From positions 1,408,231 to 1,472,230 of the forward strand of contig NZ_JAMQPR010000001.1 in NCBI RefSeq assembly GCF_026151345.1: DNA of 64,000 bases, given 5' to 3'. Made by a program: the position numbers and the translations under genes. This stretch comes from Leptospira paudalimensis. GTDB taxonomy: Bacteria; Spirochaetota; Leptospiria; Leptospirales; Leptospiraceae. Shown in pieces: positions 44,137 to 52,958 of the stretch. Numbering within the stretch: position 1 is the stretch's first letter; every line of letters starts with the position of its first letter. The notes under the pieces were generated by a model. It saw only the letters and a program-made list of their open reading frames with translations. It did no database searches and was not told the DNA's origin.

Positions 44137-44505
44137 ATGATCAACAAGACAGCTAAAAATAGTAAAAGATTGAGAAGAGCGGAGAGAGTTCGTTACAAAC
44201 TCCGCCAAACATCGGATAGACCTCGGTTAGTGTTTAACAAAACAAACCGTTACCTGACTGCACAAATCATTGATGATGCAAAAGGTGTAACACTAGTTTA
44301 CGCAACCACTCTCGAGAAAGATTTTCCGAAACATGAAAATTCTAAGAAGAGTAAATCGGCTGCAACCGAACTCGGTAAAGTAGTCGCTGATAAGGCGAAA
44401 AAAGCGGGTGTTTCCCAAGTGGTACTAGACCGTTCTGGGATGGTTTACCATGGAAGAATCGCTGCGTTTGCTGATTCTGCCCGTGAAGGTGGATTGGAGT
44501 TCTAA
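44137..44505 (+). CDS. rplR: 50S ribosomal protein L18
   Basis: This protein of 122 residues binds 5S rRNA with L5. [27 protein letters not shown] and [23 protein letters not shown] are diagnostic. The stop codon is immediately followed by the rpsE start, with no spacer. Confidence 0.97.
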   Translation: MINKTAKNSKRLRRAERVRYKLRQTSDRPRLVFNKTNRYLTAQIIDDAKGVTLVYATTLEKDFPKHENSKKSKSAATELGKVVADKAKKAGVSQVVLDRSGMVYHGRIAAFADSAREGGLEF

Positions 44506-45012
44506 ATGATGTTAGAAGAAGAAACAAAAGAATTTACTGAGAAAGTCGTTAAAATCGACCGCGTCGCCAAAGTAGTAAAAGGGGGACGTCGTTTCTCTTT
44601 TAATGCTCTTTCCGTTGTAGGTGACTCCAAAGGAAAAGTAGGCATTGGATTTGGAAAAGCAAATGAAGTTCCAGATGCAATCCGTAAGTCCATTGAATCG
44701 GCAAAAAAGAATTTAAAATCCATTCATTATATTGGTCACACCGTTCCTCACGATGTGGTTGGACAATTCAAATCAGCACGTGTGATTTTGAAACCAGCTT
44801 CACCTGGAACTGGGATCATCGCGGGAGCTTCTGTTCGTTCCGTATTGGAAAGAGCAGGGATCCAAGATGTTCTAACAAAATCTTGGGGATCTTCAAACCC
44901 GATGAACATTGTAAAGGCGACTATGGATGCATTACAACAGTTGGAAACTCCGTCTATGGCGGTGAAACGACGTGGTGTTAGCCTCAAACACTTGTTTGGG
45001 CAAGATCTATAA
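44506..45012 (+). CDS. rpsE: 30S ribosomal protein S5
   Basis: This protein has 168 residues. The N-terminal double-stranded-RNA-binding-like domain has [22 protein letters not shown] and [17 protein letters not shown]; the C-terminal part has [23 protein letters not shown]. Two adjacent ATG codons begin the frame. S5 acts in decoding fidelity with S4 and S12. Confidence 0.97.
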   Translation: MMLEEETKEFTEKVVKIDRVAKVVKGGRRFSFNALSVVGDSKGKVGIGFGKANEVPDAIRKSIESAKKNLKSIHYIGHTVPHDVVGQFKSARVILKPASPGTGIIAGASVRSVLERAGIQDVLTKSWGSSNPMNIVKATMDALQQLETPSMAVKRRGVSLKHLFGQDL

Positions 45013-45025
45013 AAGGGTACTGACT

Positions 45026-45205
45026 ATGGAAGAAGTGATCGTAACGCAAGAAAGAAGTTCCATTGGTATCATCCCAATGCACAAAAAAACTTTGATTGCT
45101 CTCGGCCTTAAAAAGAAAGGTCAATCCAAAAAACACAAAATGACTCCCCAATTGAAAGGGATGTTACGACAAGTAGGATACTTGTTGAAAGTGGAAAAGG
45201 TATAA
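45026..45205 (+). CDS. rpmD: 50S ribosomal protein L30
   Basis: This protein of 59 residues starts at ATG 45026; a longer open frame would extend into rpsE and is rejected. [28 protein letters not shown], the L30 hairpin and helix, is clear. It lies 13 bases after rpsE and four before rplO, as in the standard spc order. Confidence 0.94.
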   Translation: MEEVIVTQERSSIGIIPMHKKTLIALGLKKKGQSKKHKMTPQLKGMLRQVGYLLKVEKV

Positions 45206-45209
45206 TCAT

Positions 45210-45743
45210 ATGGCACAAGAAAGAATCGAACAAGGTCGTGGGTTTGGTGCAAAACGCGCTAAAAAATCCACATCTCTCGGAAACAAAAACTTGGTTCCCG
45301 TTCCGGAAGGCGCAAAAACCTCTCCGAAACGAGTGGGCCAAGGTCCAGGATCAGGGATGGGAAAAACTTCCACTCGTGGATCCAAAGGACAAAGAGCTCG
45401 TGCAGCATCCATGAGACGTGGATTTGAAGGTGGACAGCTCCCTCTTCACAGACGTTTACCAAAACGTGGTTTTACTAATATCTTCTCTGAAGTATTCCAA
45501 CCAGTGAATTTGATTTCTCTTACGAAAGCTGGTCTTTCGGGAGAAGTGACTCCTGCGATTTTGAAAGCAAAGGCACTAATCAAATCCGAACTAGGACCGA
45601 TTAAATTACTCGGAACTGGTGAAGTGACTGTTGCGATTACCATTACGGTTGATGCATTTTCAGCTTCTGCAAAAGAGAAAATTGAAAAAGCAGGTGGCAA
45701 AGTCATCATCAGAGAAAAGAAAAAAGAAGAGAAAAAAAACTAA
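45210..45743 (+). CDS. rplO: 50S ribosomal protein L15
   Basis: This protein has 177 residues, about 30 more than usual. The Gly- and Arg-rich N-terminal half (RVGQGPGSGMGKTSTRGSKG, then GFEGGQLPLHRRLPKRGF) is typical. It starts with a longer leader (about residues 1-30) and ends with a run of Lys and Glu. L15 supports late 50S assembly. It is followed seven bases later by secY. Confidence 0.95.
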   Translation: MAQERIEQGRGFGAKRAKKSTSLGNKNLVPVPEGAKTSPKRVGQGPGSGMGKTSTRGSKGQRARAASMRRGFEGGQLPLHRRLPKRGFTNIFSEVFQPVNLISLTKAGLSGEVTPAILKAKALIKSELGPIKLLGTGEVTVAITITVDAFSASAKEKIEKAGGKVIIREKKKEEKKN

Positions 45744-45750
45744 ATAACCC

Positions 45751-47130
45751 ATGTTTCAAACCATCGCTAACATCTTTCGAATCCCGGAATTAAGATCTAA
45801 AATCCTATTTACGATCGGTATGTTGTTACTTTTTAGAATGGGAACTCACGTGACCATTCCTGGTATCAACAGTTTGATTGTGACGGGCATTACTGCCGAT
45901 CCAAGTGAAGGTTTCCTTGGAATGGTAGATTTGTTTGCTGGTGGTGCTCTTCTCAAATTTTCTATTTTTGCACTTGGGATTATGCCTTATATCTCTTCTT
46001 CGATCATTATGCAACTTGTGATGGTTCTCATTCCTAGTTTGCAAAAAATGCAAAAAGAAGGGGAAGAGGGTAGGAAAAAGATCCAACAGTACACGAAGTA
46101 CGGAACGCTCATTCTTTGTGCAATTCAGTCTCTTGCTGTGATCCAACTTGCCAATTCTTGGTCCACTGGATCGGGAACTGCGCAGGCTAAATACCCAGGT
46201 CTAATCAATCCTTCCGTCGAAGGGTATTTTTTACCGATTGCCATGTTATCCATCACAACAGGAACAGTGCTTCTCATTTGGCTCGGGGAACAAATCACCG
46301 AACGTGGGATTGGTAATGGAATTTCTCTCATTATCTTTGCGGGTATCATTGGTCGTATGCCAGAAGCACTCATTGCGATGTTTACTTCTGATACTTCAGA
46401 TGCTCTCAGTATCCTGATCCTAATTATCATCTTTATTGTTCTCATTTCACTCACGGTGATTTTAACCCAAGGGGTTCGCCGGGTTCCACTGAATTACGGA
46501 AAACAGATGGTGGGTAGAAAGATGGTACAGGCTCGTAGCCAATCCATTCCTTTCAAAGTGAACAGTGCAAACGTAATGCCAATTATCTTTGCATCTTCCC
46601 TCATTCTATTTCCACAAACAATTGTTCAGTGGTTGTCTTCCAAAGGGGGACAGTGGGCTGGTTGGGCTGTGATTATGGATTATTTTAACCCATTCTCACA
46701 AATCTGGTACCATGCTTTATTTTACTATGTGATTTATACTTCTCTCATCATCTTCTTTGCTTATTTTTATACGGCAATTCAGTTCAATCCACAGGAACTC
46801 GCTGATAACTTAAAAAAATACGGTGGGTTTATCCCAGGTGTTCGTCCAGGAAGCCAAACAAAAGAAATGATCGAGAAAATTTTGAATCGAATCACCTTAC
46901 CGGGTGCTCTTTTCCTTGCTGGTCTTGCTCTTGCTCCGTATCTCATCATTAAATTCTTAAACCTGGGATCCAATACAGGTGGTGGAACTTTAGTGTATAC
47001 ATTCGGAGGAACTTCTCTTCTCATTATGGTGGGTGTGGCACTCGAAACCTTAAAACAAATCGAAGCCCAACTCCTCATGAGAAACTACGAAGGTTTCATG
47101 AAAAAGACTAAAATCAAGGGAAGAGTGTAA
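45751..47130 (+). CDS. secY: Preprotein translocase subunit SecY
   Basis: This 459-residue protein has ten membrane helices and forms the protein-conducting channel with SecE (21271) and Sec[57 protein letters not shown] and the cytoplasmic [12 protein letters not shown] loop are diagnostic. Its place after rplO is universal in spc operons. The adk start follows after three bases. Confidence 0.97.
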   Translation: MFQTIANIFRIPELRSKILFTIGMLLLFRMGTHVTIPGINSLIVTGITADPSEGFLGMVDLFAGGALLKFSIFALGIMPYISSSIIMQLVMVLIPSLQKMQKEGEEGRKKIQQYTKYGTLILCAIQSLAVIQLANSWSTGSGTAQAKYPGLINPSVEGYFLPIAMLSITTGTVLLIWLGEQITERGIGNGISLIIFAGIIGRMPEALIAMFTSDTSDALSILILIIIFIVLISLTVILTQGVRRVPLNYGKQMVGRKMVQARSQSIPFKVNSANVMPIIFASSLILFPQTIVQWLSSKGGQWAGWAVIMDYFNPFSQIWYHALFYYVIYTSLIIFFAYFYTAIQFNPQELADNLKKYGGFIPGVRPGSQTKEMIEKILNRITLPGALFLAGLALAPYLIIKFLNLGSNTGGGTLVYTFGGTSLLIMVGVALETLKQIEAQLLMRNYEGFMKKTKIKGRV

Positions 47131-47133
47131 CGA

Positions 47134-47697
47134 ATGAAGAGACTCATATTTATGGGCCCTCCAGGTGCTGGTAAGGGAACACAAGCTGACATCATCAAAG
47201 AGAAATACAAGATCCCTCAGATTTCCACAGGCGATATCCTCCGTGCCGCAGTAAAAAATGGCACTGCTATGGGGATTGAAGCAAAAAAATTTATGGACGC
47301 TGGAGACCTTGTTCCAGATGCTGTCGTTATAGGCATAATTCGCGACCGATTGGTCGAAGCTGATTGTGCAAATGGATTCATATTGGATGGATTTCCAAGG
47401 ACGGTGGAGCAAGCAAAGGCTCTCTCGGAAATCCTCAAAGAGCTTCACATGGAGCTCGACTCCGTTGTCAACCTAGACGTTCCTGATGAAGAACTCGTCA
47501 AACGTTTGCTAGGTAGAGCGATCAAAGAAGGACGCTCGGATGACAACGAAGAGACCATCAAAAACCGTCTGCATACTTACAACACCAAGACGTTGCCCCT
47601 GATTGACTTTTATAAAGGCACGGGGATCCTTCGGCAAATCAATGGGTTGGGAAGTATGGAAGAAATCACTAACACTATTTTAAAATCAATCCAGTAG
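47134..47697 (+). CDS. adk: Adenylate kinase (short-lid type)
   Basis: This protein of 187 residues has [10 protein letters not shown] as its P-loop, RDRL and GFPRTVEQA. It is a short form: in the lid region the text passes from [22 protein letters not shown] without the 30-residue lid seen in E. coli, and no Cys4 zinc site. It interconverts ATP, AMP and ADP. Its stop overlaps the AGGAG of the following infA. map, often found here, is absent. Confidence 0.96.
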   Translation: MKRLIFMGPPGAGKGTQADIIKEKYKIPQISTGDILRAAVKNGTAMGIEAKKFMDAGDLVPDAVVIGIIRDRLVEADCANGFILDGFPRTVEQAKALSEILKELHMELDSVVNLDVPDEELVKRLLGRAIKEGRSDDNEETIKNRLHTYNTKTLPLIDFYKGTGILRQINGLGSMEEITNTILKSIQ

Positions 47698-47710
47698 GAG
47701 ATAGACCCTG
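47696..47710 (+). promoter_or_regulatory. Ribosome-binding site that fixes the CTG start of infA
   Basis: AGGAG (47696-47700) is followed by a 7-base spacer and CTG (47708-47710). An in-frame TAG at 47702-47704 excludes any earlier start, and the next in-frame ATG would remove the first 20 residues of IF-1. Confidence 0.85.
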
Positions 47711-47926
47711 GCTAAGGAAGAAGCAATCACCATTGACGGAACCGTTTTAGAACCGTTACCAAATGCAATGTTCCGTGTGGAACTAGAGAATGGTCACAAG
47801 GTTTTAGCGCACATTTCAGGAAAGATGCGTATGCACTACATTCGTATTCTACCTGGAGATAAAGTCACTGTGGAACTTTCTCCTTATGACTTAACCAAGG
47901 GCCGTATCACTTACAGAAAGAAATAG
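47708..47926 (+). CDS. infA: Translation initiation factor IF-1, CTG start
   Basis: The 72-residue frame (first Met read from CTG) encodes [37 protein letters not shown] and GRITYRKK, matching IF-1 at its normal full length. IF-1 is an OB-fold protein that blocks the 30S A site during initiation. No ATG, GTG or TTG is possible, since TAG precedes in frame and Ala2 follows directly. The strong Shine-Dalgarno at 7 bases supports CTG initiation. A rare start on an initiation-factor gene suggests feedback control, as known for the AUU of infC in E. coli. A base error (CTG for ATG) cannot be excluded. It lies between adk and rpmJ. Confidence 0.93.
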   Translation: MAKEEAITIDGTVLEPLPNAMFRVELENGHKVLAHISGKMRMHYIRILPGDKVTVELSPYDLTKGRITYRKK

Positions 47927-47935
47927 GAAACTATA

Positions 47936-48049
47936 ATGAAAGTTAGAGCATCAGTCAAAAAAATCTGTCCAGAATGCAAAGTCATTCGCAGAAAAGGTGT
48001 AATCCGAGTGATTTGCACGAACCCAAAACACAAACAAAGGCAAAGATAG
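47936..48049 (+). CDS. rpmJ: 50S ribosomal protein L36
   Basis: This protein of 37 residues is the usual length: [17 protein letters not shown] ... RRKG ... [14 protein letters not shown]. The zinc ligands Cys11, Cys14, Cys27 and His32 are all present, so this is the zinc form. It lies between infA and rpsM, as in many bacteria. Confidence 0.96.
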   Translation: MKVRASVKKICPECKVIRRKGVIRVICTNPKHKQRQR

Positions 48050-48055
48050 GAAGAT

Positions 48056-48433
48056 ATGGCACGTATCGCGGGTGTTGATTTACCATCAAACAAAAGAATA
48101 GTGATCGGTCTTACATACGTATTTGGTATTGGTAAGACATCCTCTCAAAATATCCTGAAAAAAGCAGGAATTGACGAATCTATCAGGGTGAAGGACCTCT
48201 CGGACGAACAAGAAGCCGCGATCCGACGAGTCATTGAAGAATCATACCAGGTAGAAGGGGATCTTCGTTCCGAAGTCAACCTCAACATCAAACGATTGAT
48301 GGATGTGGGCTGTTACAGAGGTTTCCGTCACAGACGTGGACTTCCAGTTAACGGACAAAGAACAAGAACCAACGCAAGAACCCGTAAGGGAGTCAAGAAG
48401 ACTGTAGCCAATAAGAAAAAGGCTACTAAGTAG
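48056..48433 (+). CDS. rpsM: 30S ribosomal protein S13
   Basis: This protein of 125 residues begins [26 protein letters not shown] and ends with the basic [19 protein letters not shown] tail that reaches the P-site tRNA. It forms bridges with the large subunit. It opens the alpha cluster, six bases after rpmJ. Confidence 0.97.
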   Translation: MARIAGVDLPSNKRIVIGLTYVFGIGKTSSQNILKKAGIDESIRVKDLSDEQEAAIRRVIEESYQVEGDLRSEVNLNIKRLMDVGCYRGFRHRRGLPVNGQRTRTNARTRKGVKKTVANKKKATK

Positions 48434-48444
48434 AGGACCAGTCC

Positions 48445-48858
48445 ATGGCTGAAAAAGACGCAAAGAATAAAAAAGATACCAAAAAGGTTAAGAAAAAAGA
48501 AAAGAAAAACGTTCCACGGGGTAAGGTTTATATCCAAGCTTCGTTTAACAATACAATCGTATCGATTACTGATATGGCTGGAAACGTTCTTTCTTGGTCT
48601 TCTTCCGGAATGATGGGATTTCGTGGGTCCAAAAAATCCACTCCTTACGCAGCACAAGTAGCTGCTACCAATGCTGCTGAGAAAGCAATTGAAGCTGCTG
48701 GTCTTTCCGAAGTGGATGTAATGGTTTCAGGTCCTGGAATTGGACGTGAATCTGCCATTCGGTCTTTGACCACAAAAGGGATTGCAATCAAACTCATTAA
48801 AGACGTAACTCCGCTCCCTCACAATGGGTGCCGACCACGAAAAAGAAGAAGGGTGTAG
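48445..48858 (+). CDS. rpsK: 30S ribosomal protein S11
   Basis: This protein has 137 residues. The first 20 or so are a Lys-rich extension ([20 protein letters not shown]). The conserved body has [18 protein letters not shown] and the C-terminal [18 protein letters not shown], where the Asn-Gly may be an isoaspartate site as in other species. S11 lies at the platform near the Shine-Dalgarno helix. Confidence 0.97.
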   Translation: MAEKDAKNKKDTKKVKKKEKKNVPRGKVYIQASFNNTIVSITDMAGNVLSWSSSGMMGFRGSKKSTPYAAQVAATNAAEKAIEAAGLSEVDVMVSGPGIGRESAIRSLTTKGIAIKLIKDVTPLPHNGCRPRKRRRV

Positions 48859-48867
48859 GAATTAGAT

Positions 48868-49500
48868 ATGGCACGTTACCGAGGTCCAGTTGTTAAATTG
48901 ATGAGAAGAGAGGGGCTTAACCTCTTTCTCAAAAATAGTCATACATTACATAAAGAAAAATCTTCCCTTGAAAAGAGAAAGTACCCACCAGGTCTTCCTC
49001 CAAAGAAAAAAGGGAAGGTAACAGAATACGGCGCACAGCTACGTGAAAAACAAAAAGTAAAACGCGCTTATGGTGTGTTAGAAAAACAATTCCGTAGATA
49101 CTTTGAAGAAGCTTCTCACACTCCGGGGATTCCTGGTGAGAACTTACTCCAATTCCTTGAAAGAAGATTGGATAACGTTCTTTATCGTATGGGTTTTGCT
49201 GTTACTAGAAGACAAGCTCGTAACTTTGTGGCTCACAGACACATTTTAGTGAATGGCCACCGAGTTGATATTTGTTCTTATCGTGTGAATGTTGGTGATA
49301 AAATCGAAATTCGTGAGAAGTTCCAAAAATCCGCGTTTATCGAAGAAAATATCAAACTAGCCCAAGCAATCAATCGTACTGCTTCTTGGGTGAGTGTGGA
49401 TTATGCCAAGTTCTCAGGAGAAGTGACTTCACTTCCAACAAGAGAGCATATTGATATCCCTGTGAAAGAACAGGTAATCGTAGAGTTGTACTCGAAGTAA
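48868..49500 (+). CDS. rpsD: 30S ribosomal protein S4 (zinc-free form)
   Basis: This protein of 210 residues has a central S4 RNA-binding domain, [32 protein letters not shown]. The N-terminus has no Cys cluster, so it is the zinc-free form, unlike S14 and L36 here. S4 nucleates 30S assembly and represses the alpha operon in E. coli. It lies between rpsK and rpoA. Confidence 0.97.
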   Translation: MARYRGPVVKLMRREGLNLFLKNSHTLHKEKSSLEKRKYPPGLPPKKKGKVTEYGAQLREKQKVKRAYGVLEKQFRRYFEEASHTPGIPGENLLQFLERRLDNVLYRMGFAVTRRQARNFVAHRHILVNGHRVDICSYRVNVGDKIEIREKFQKSAFIEENIKLAQAINRTASWVSVDYAKFSGEVTSLPTREHIDIPVKEQVIVELYSK

Positions 49501-49525
49501 GAATTTAGAGAAGAAGGATACGACA

Positions 49526-50503
49526 TTGTCTCCAAAGAATTTATTAAAAGGTTTTAAAAGACCCAAAAAAATCGAATTCACTACCGATGTGAATACACCA
49601 AACTACGGTAAGTTTGTTGCAGAACCTTTCGAAAGAGGAATTGGTACAACGATCGGTAACTCCCTTCGTCGTACACTCATGTCTTCTATCGAAGGAGCAG
49701 CAATTTCTGCCATTCGCATTGAAGGAGTTTCTCACGAATTCTCCTACATCGAAGGTGTTGCAGAAGACGTCACTCGTATCATTCTTAACTTAAAACAAGT
49801 TCGAATCAAATACGAGCCAGAAGACAAAGAAGCAAGTAAAGTGATCCACTTGGAACTCAAAGGTGCTGGTTACTTTCGTGCTGCTGACCTTGCTGTAGAT
49901 TCTTCTATTGAAATCATGAATCCTGATCTTCATATTGCTACCCTCAATGAGGATGCTAATTTGATTATGGATTTGGAAATCCAAAGAGGACGTGGTTACG
50001 TTCCTGCAGAAGACAAAAAGAAAGATATCGAAGTATTGGGAACGATCCCAATCGATTCGATCTTTTCTCCAATCCAAAAAGTATTGTTTGAAGTATCAGA
50101 AACTCGTGTTGCACAAAGATCTGATTACGAAAAACTAACAATGGAAGTTTGGACTGATGGATCTGTGTCCCCTGAAGATGCAGTTGCACAAGCAGCTAAA
50201 ATTCTAAAAGACCATCTCACTGTATTCATCAATTTTGAAGAAGAAATTGAAGAGGAAGAAGAAGAGTTAGATGAAGCTGATGAAAAACTCAAAGCAGCAT
50301 TATCGAAACACGTAGAAGAATTAGAACTTTCTGTTCGTTCGACTAACGTTCTTCGCAGTTTGGAAATTGACTTCATTGGTGAACTCGTAAAGAGATCAGA
50401 AGACGAAATGACGAAATCAAAACATTTCAGCGAACAAAGTTTACAAGAGTTGAAAGCAAAACTTTCCTCTATGGGACTTTCTTTCGGTATGAGAGATTTT
50501 TAA
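49526..50503 (+). CDS. rpoA: DNA-directed RNA polymerase subunit alpha
   Basis: This protein of 325 residues starts at TTG 49526 with AAGGA seven bases upstream. The N-terminal assembly domain has [26 protein letters not shown] Glu-rich linker (about residues 238-255) joins it to the C-terminal domain with the helix-hairpin-helix [15 protein letters not shown]. The linker here is very acidic (a run of Glu with few breaks). It is followed one base later by rplQ. Confidence 0.96.
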   Translation: MSPKNLLKGFKRPKKIEFTTDVNTPNYGKFVAEPFERGIGTTIGNSLRRTLMSSIEGAAISAIRIEGVSHEFSYIEGVAEDVTRIILNLKQVRIKYEPEDKEASKVIHLELKGAGYFRAADLAVDSSIEIMNPDLHIATLNEDANLIMDLEIQRGRGYVPAEDKKKDIEVLGTIPIDSIFSPIQKVLFEVSETRVAQRSDYEKLTMEVWTDGSVSPEDAVAQAAKILKDHLTVFINFEEEIEEEEEELDEADEKLKAALSKHVEELELSVRSTNVLRSLEIDFIGELVKRSEDEMTKSKHFSEQSLQELKAKLSSMGLSFGMRDF

Positions 50504-50504
50504 G

Positions 50505-51023
50505 ATGAACAAACGTAATAAAGTTAAACAACTCAATAGATCAGCAGATCATAGAAAAGCTATGATCCAAAATATGGTAATCTCTCTACTTCGCCACGAA
50601 AGAATTGAATCTTCTGTAGCGAAGTTAAAGGTGGCTCGTTCTTATGCAGAACGAATCATCACAAGAGCGAAAAAAAATCTAGATGCAAATTTAGCAAACC
50701 TAGACGAACAAAAGAAAAATGCAGCGATTTTGCACAATACAAGGTATCTTTATAGCCACCTTGGTGACCAAGAGATCGTGAATAAACTTTTGAAGGATTT
50801 AGCAAATCGTTATGCAGAACGAGTGGGCGGGTATACGAGAATCATTCGATTGGTAAACCGTCCTTCAGACAACACTGCGATGGGAATTTTAGAACTTGTA
50901 GATAGAAAAACACAAGACGAACTCAAAGCAGAAGCGAAAGCAAAACGCGAAGAGAAAAAACCTGCTAAAAAAGAAGAGAAACCTAAAAAGGCGAAAAAAG
51001 AAAAAGTAGCTGCTTCTAAGTAA
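50505..51023 (+). CDS. rplQ: 50S ribosomal protein L17, with Lys/Glu-rich tail
   Basis: This protein of 172 residues is about 50 more than usual. The core ([25 protein letters not shown] ... YTRIIRL ... GMGILELV-type end) is normal. Residues after about 142 form a charged tail of Lys, Ala and Glu. It closes the superoperon and is followed by a strong terminator. Confidence 0.95.
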   Translation: MNKRNKVKQLNRSADHRKAMIQNMVISLLRHERIESSVAKLKVARSYAERIITRAKKNLDANLANLDEQKKNAAILHNTRYLYSHLGDQEIVNKLLKDLANRYAERVGGYTRIIRLVNRPSDNTAMGILELVDRKTQDELKAEAKAKREEKKPAKKEEKPKKAKKEKVAASK

Positions 51024-51054
51024 CTTCTTATCCGCTAACACGGATTCCTTGGTG

Positions 51055-51092
51055 AAAAACCTACTTGAGAACATTCTTAAGTAGGTTTTTTT
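51055..51092 (+). terminator. Intrinsic terminator after rplQ
   Basis: AAAAACCTACTT (51055-51066) pairs exactly with AAGTAGGTTTTT (51079-51090), a 12-bp stem with a 12-base loop, and the T run continues to 51092. It marks the end of the 30-kb expression superoperon. Confidence 0.88.
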
Positions 51093-51137
51093 ATTGCCAG
51101 ACCTGTGGATTCCGCTACCTTTTAACCTCCGAAAACT

Positions 51138-52958
51138 ATGGACTCCTCTTTACCCATCACTGATCGAATTTGGCATACCAGTTTTGCAGAAAGCCCCATT
51201 GGTATGGCGATTACCGACTTGCAAACAGGACTGTATGTAGAAGCAAATGAAGTTTATTGTAATTGGCTTGGTCGTAAGAGAGAGGAGGTTGTCGGAAGAA
51301 CCACAATTGATTTAGGAATTTATTCAAATCTGGCAGACCGGGATCTCATTTTAACCAAATTAAAGATAGATGGCTTTGTACTTAACTTTGAAGTTCCCCT
51401 TTTGACAAAGACGAATGAAACTGTAACCATTCTTTTTAGTGGGAAAATTGTAGAGAATGGTCGGTACTTACTCAGTGCGGGGCAAAATATAACCGCTTTA
51501 AAAGAGAAAGAGAAACTTGCAAATGCACTGCAAAAAGAATTAAAGTTAAGTAAGGATTTGTTTGAAAGTGTTTTTAGGTTAAATCCTGCGGCTGTTAGTT
51601 TATCAAATGCAGAAACAGGTAGATACGATGATGTGAATGAGGCATATTGTCGTCTCATTGGTTTTAATAGAGAAGAAATCATCGGCAAAACATCACATGA
51701 TTTGAATATTTGGATTACAAAGGTAGACCGAGCAAGGTTACTCGCAGAAGTTCAAAAAAAAGGTTGGAGCACTGGTATGGAAGCAAGTGTTCGAACTAAA
51801 TCGGGGGAAATACGACATGTGGTTTCTGGGAATACAATTCTCAATCATGATGGTCGTTCCACTTTACTTGCGATTCTCATTGATATCACTGAATCCAAAC
51901 AAAATAAAGAAGCTCTTGAGTTTGCTGTCAAAGAAAGGACAAAAGAACTCAACCGTATCTTAGAAGATTTACAGAAAACTCAAGACCAATTGATTTTATC
52001 CGAAAAAATGGCTACACTTGGCCAACTCGTAGCAAGTGTGGCACATGAAATTAACAACCCTTTGGCGGCTATCTCTGCTTTTAGCGAACAATTACAAAAC
52101 CGATTAGGAGATTTTGGATCTAGGTTACTTGAGATTCGGAATTGTATGGGGAAATATACAGACAAGGATGCTCTGGAAATCATTCGTTGGATCACTGAAC
52201 TATTCCAAGTAAAACCAAAAACTTATAGTTTTTCTGAGACAAGGAAAATCAAAAAGAATTTAGAATCACTGTTTGTTACTGCCAATATTGAATCCCCTTA
52301 TGATTTGGCTGATCGTATTGTAGATTTGGGTGTATCTGATTATATTTTAGAAAATACAAGTTTTGTGGAAAAACTAAAAAATACTCCCATACTGAGTATC
52401 ATCTTAAATGAATTAAATGCGTTACGTAGTATTGAATCGATTCGTTTAGCAGTGGAACGCACATCGAAAATCGTTTATAGTTTAAAAAATTATGGAAGGA
52501 TGGACAGAGGTTCTGCTAAAATCCAAACCAATATCATAGATACAATCGAAACTGTCCTTACTTTGTATCAGAACAAAATGAAATCAGGTATTGAATGCAT
52601 TCGATTGTACAACGCAAATCCTGTGATCATGGGTTATCCAGACGAACTCATCCAAATCTGGACCAATTTGATTTATAATTCCTTACAAGCAATGCACTTC
52701 AAAGGTAAGTTGACGGTGCAGGTGGAAGAAACAAATACCGATGTTGAAGTATCCATTAAGGACGATGGTCCTGGAATTCCACAGACTATGCAAAAACGTA
52801 TTTTTGAGCCCTTTTATACAACGAAGGAAAAAGGAGAAGGAACCGGGCTTGGTCTTGGGATCGTTAAACAATCCGTAGAAGAAAGGCACAAAGGCCAGAT
52901 CCGGTTATTTTCCGAACCAGGCCAAACTGTTTTTATCGTTTCTATCCCTAAACTCTAG
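51138..52958 (+). CDS. PAS-PAS sensor histidine kinase with an insertion in the DHp domain
   Basis: This 606-residue protein has no membrane segment. Two PAS domains occupy about residues 15-125 and 140-255 (NEVYCNWLGRKREEVVG; NEAYCRLIGFNREEIIGK). A coiled coil leads to the H-box LVASVAHEINNPLAA with phospho-accepting His303. Normally the second DHp helix would follow within 30 residues; here about 100 extra residues (322-425) come first, then ESIRLAVERTSKIVYSLKNYGRM. The ATPase has NLIYNSLQ (Asn510, Asn514), DDGPGIP (542-548) and GEGTGLGLGIVKQ. It stands alone without a receiver in the same gene. It ends 11 bases inside the convergent gene. Confidence 0.88.
   Translation: MDSSLPITDRIWHTSFAESPIGMAITDLQTGLYVEANEVYCNWLGRKREEVVGRTTIDLGIYSNLADRDLILTKLKIDGFVLNFEVPLLTKTNETVTILFSGKIVENGRYLLSAGQNITALKEKEKLANALQKELKLSKDLFESVFRLNPAAVSLSNAETGRYDDVNEAYCRLIGFNREEIIGKTSHDLNIWITKVDRARLLAEVQKKGWSTGMEASVRTKSGEIRHVVSGNTILNHDGRSTLLAILIDITESKQNKEALEFAVKERTKELNRILEDLQKTQDQLILSEKMATLGQLVASVAHEINNPLAAISAFSEQLQNRLGDFGSRLLEIRNCMGKYTDKDALEIIRWITELFQVKPKTYSFSETRKIKKNLESLFVTANIESPYDLADRIVDLGVSDYILENTSFVEKLKNTPILSIILNELNALRSIESIRLAVERTSKIVYSLKNYGRMDRGSAKIQTNIIDTIETVLTLYQNKMKSGIECIRLYNANPVIMGYPDELIQIWTNLIYNSLQAMHFKGKLTVQVEETNTDVEVSIKDDGPGIPQTMQKRIFEPFYTTKEKGEGTGLGLGIVKQSVEERHKGQIRLFSEPGQTVFIVSIPKL

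Noticed and set aside
47698..47926. infA as a pseudogene or a non-coding gap between adk and rpmJ
   Set aside because: The frame is intact, of normal length and strongly conserved in wording; only the start codon is unusual, and it has a good ribosome site.
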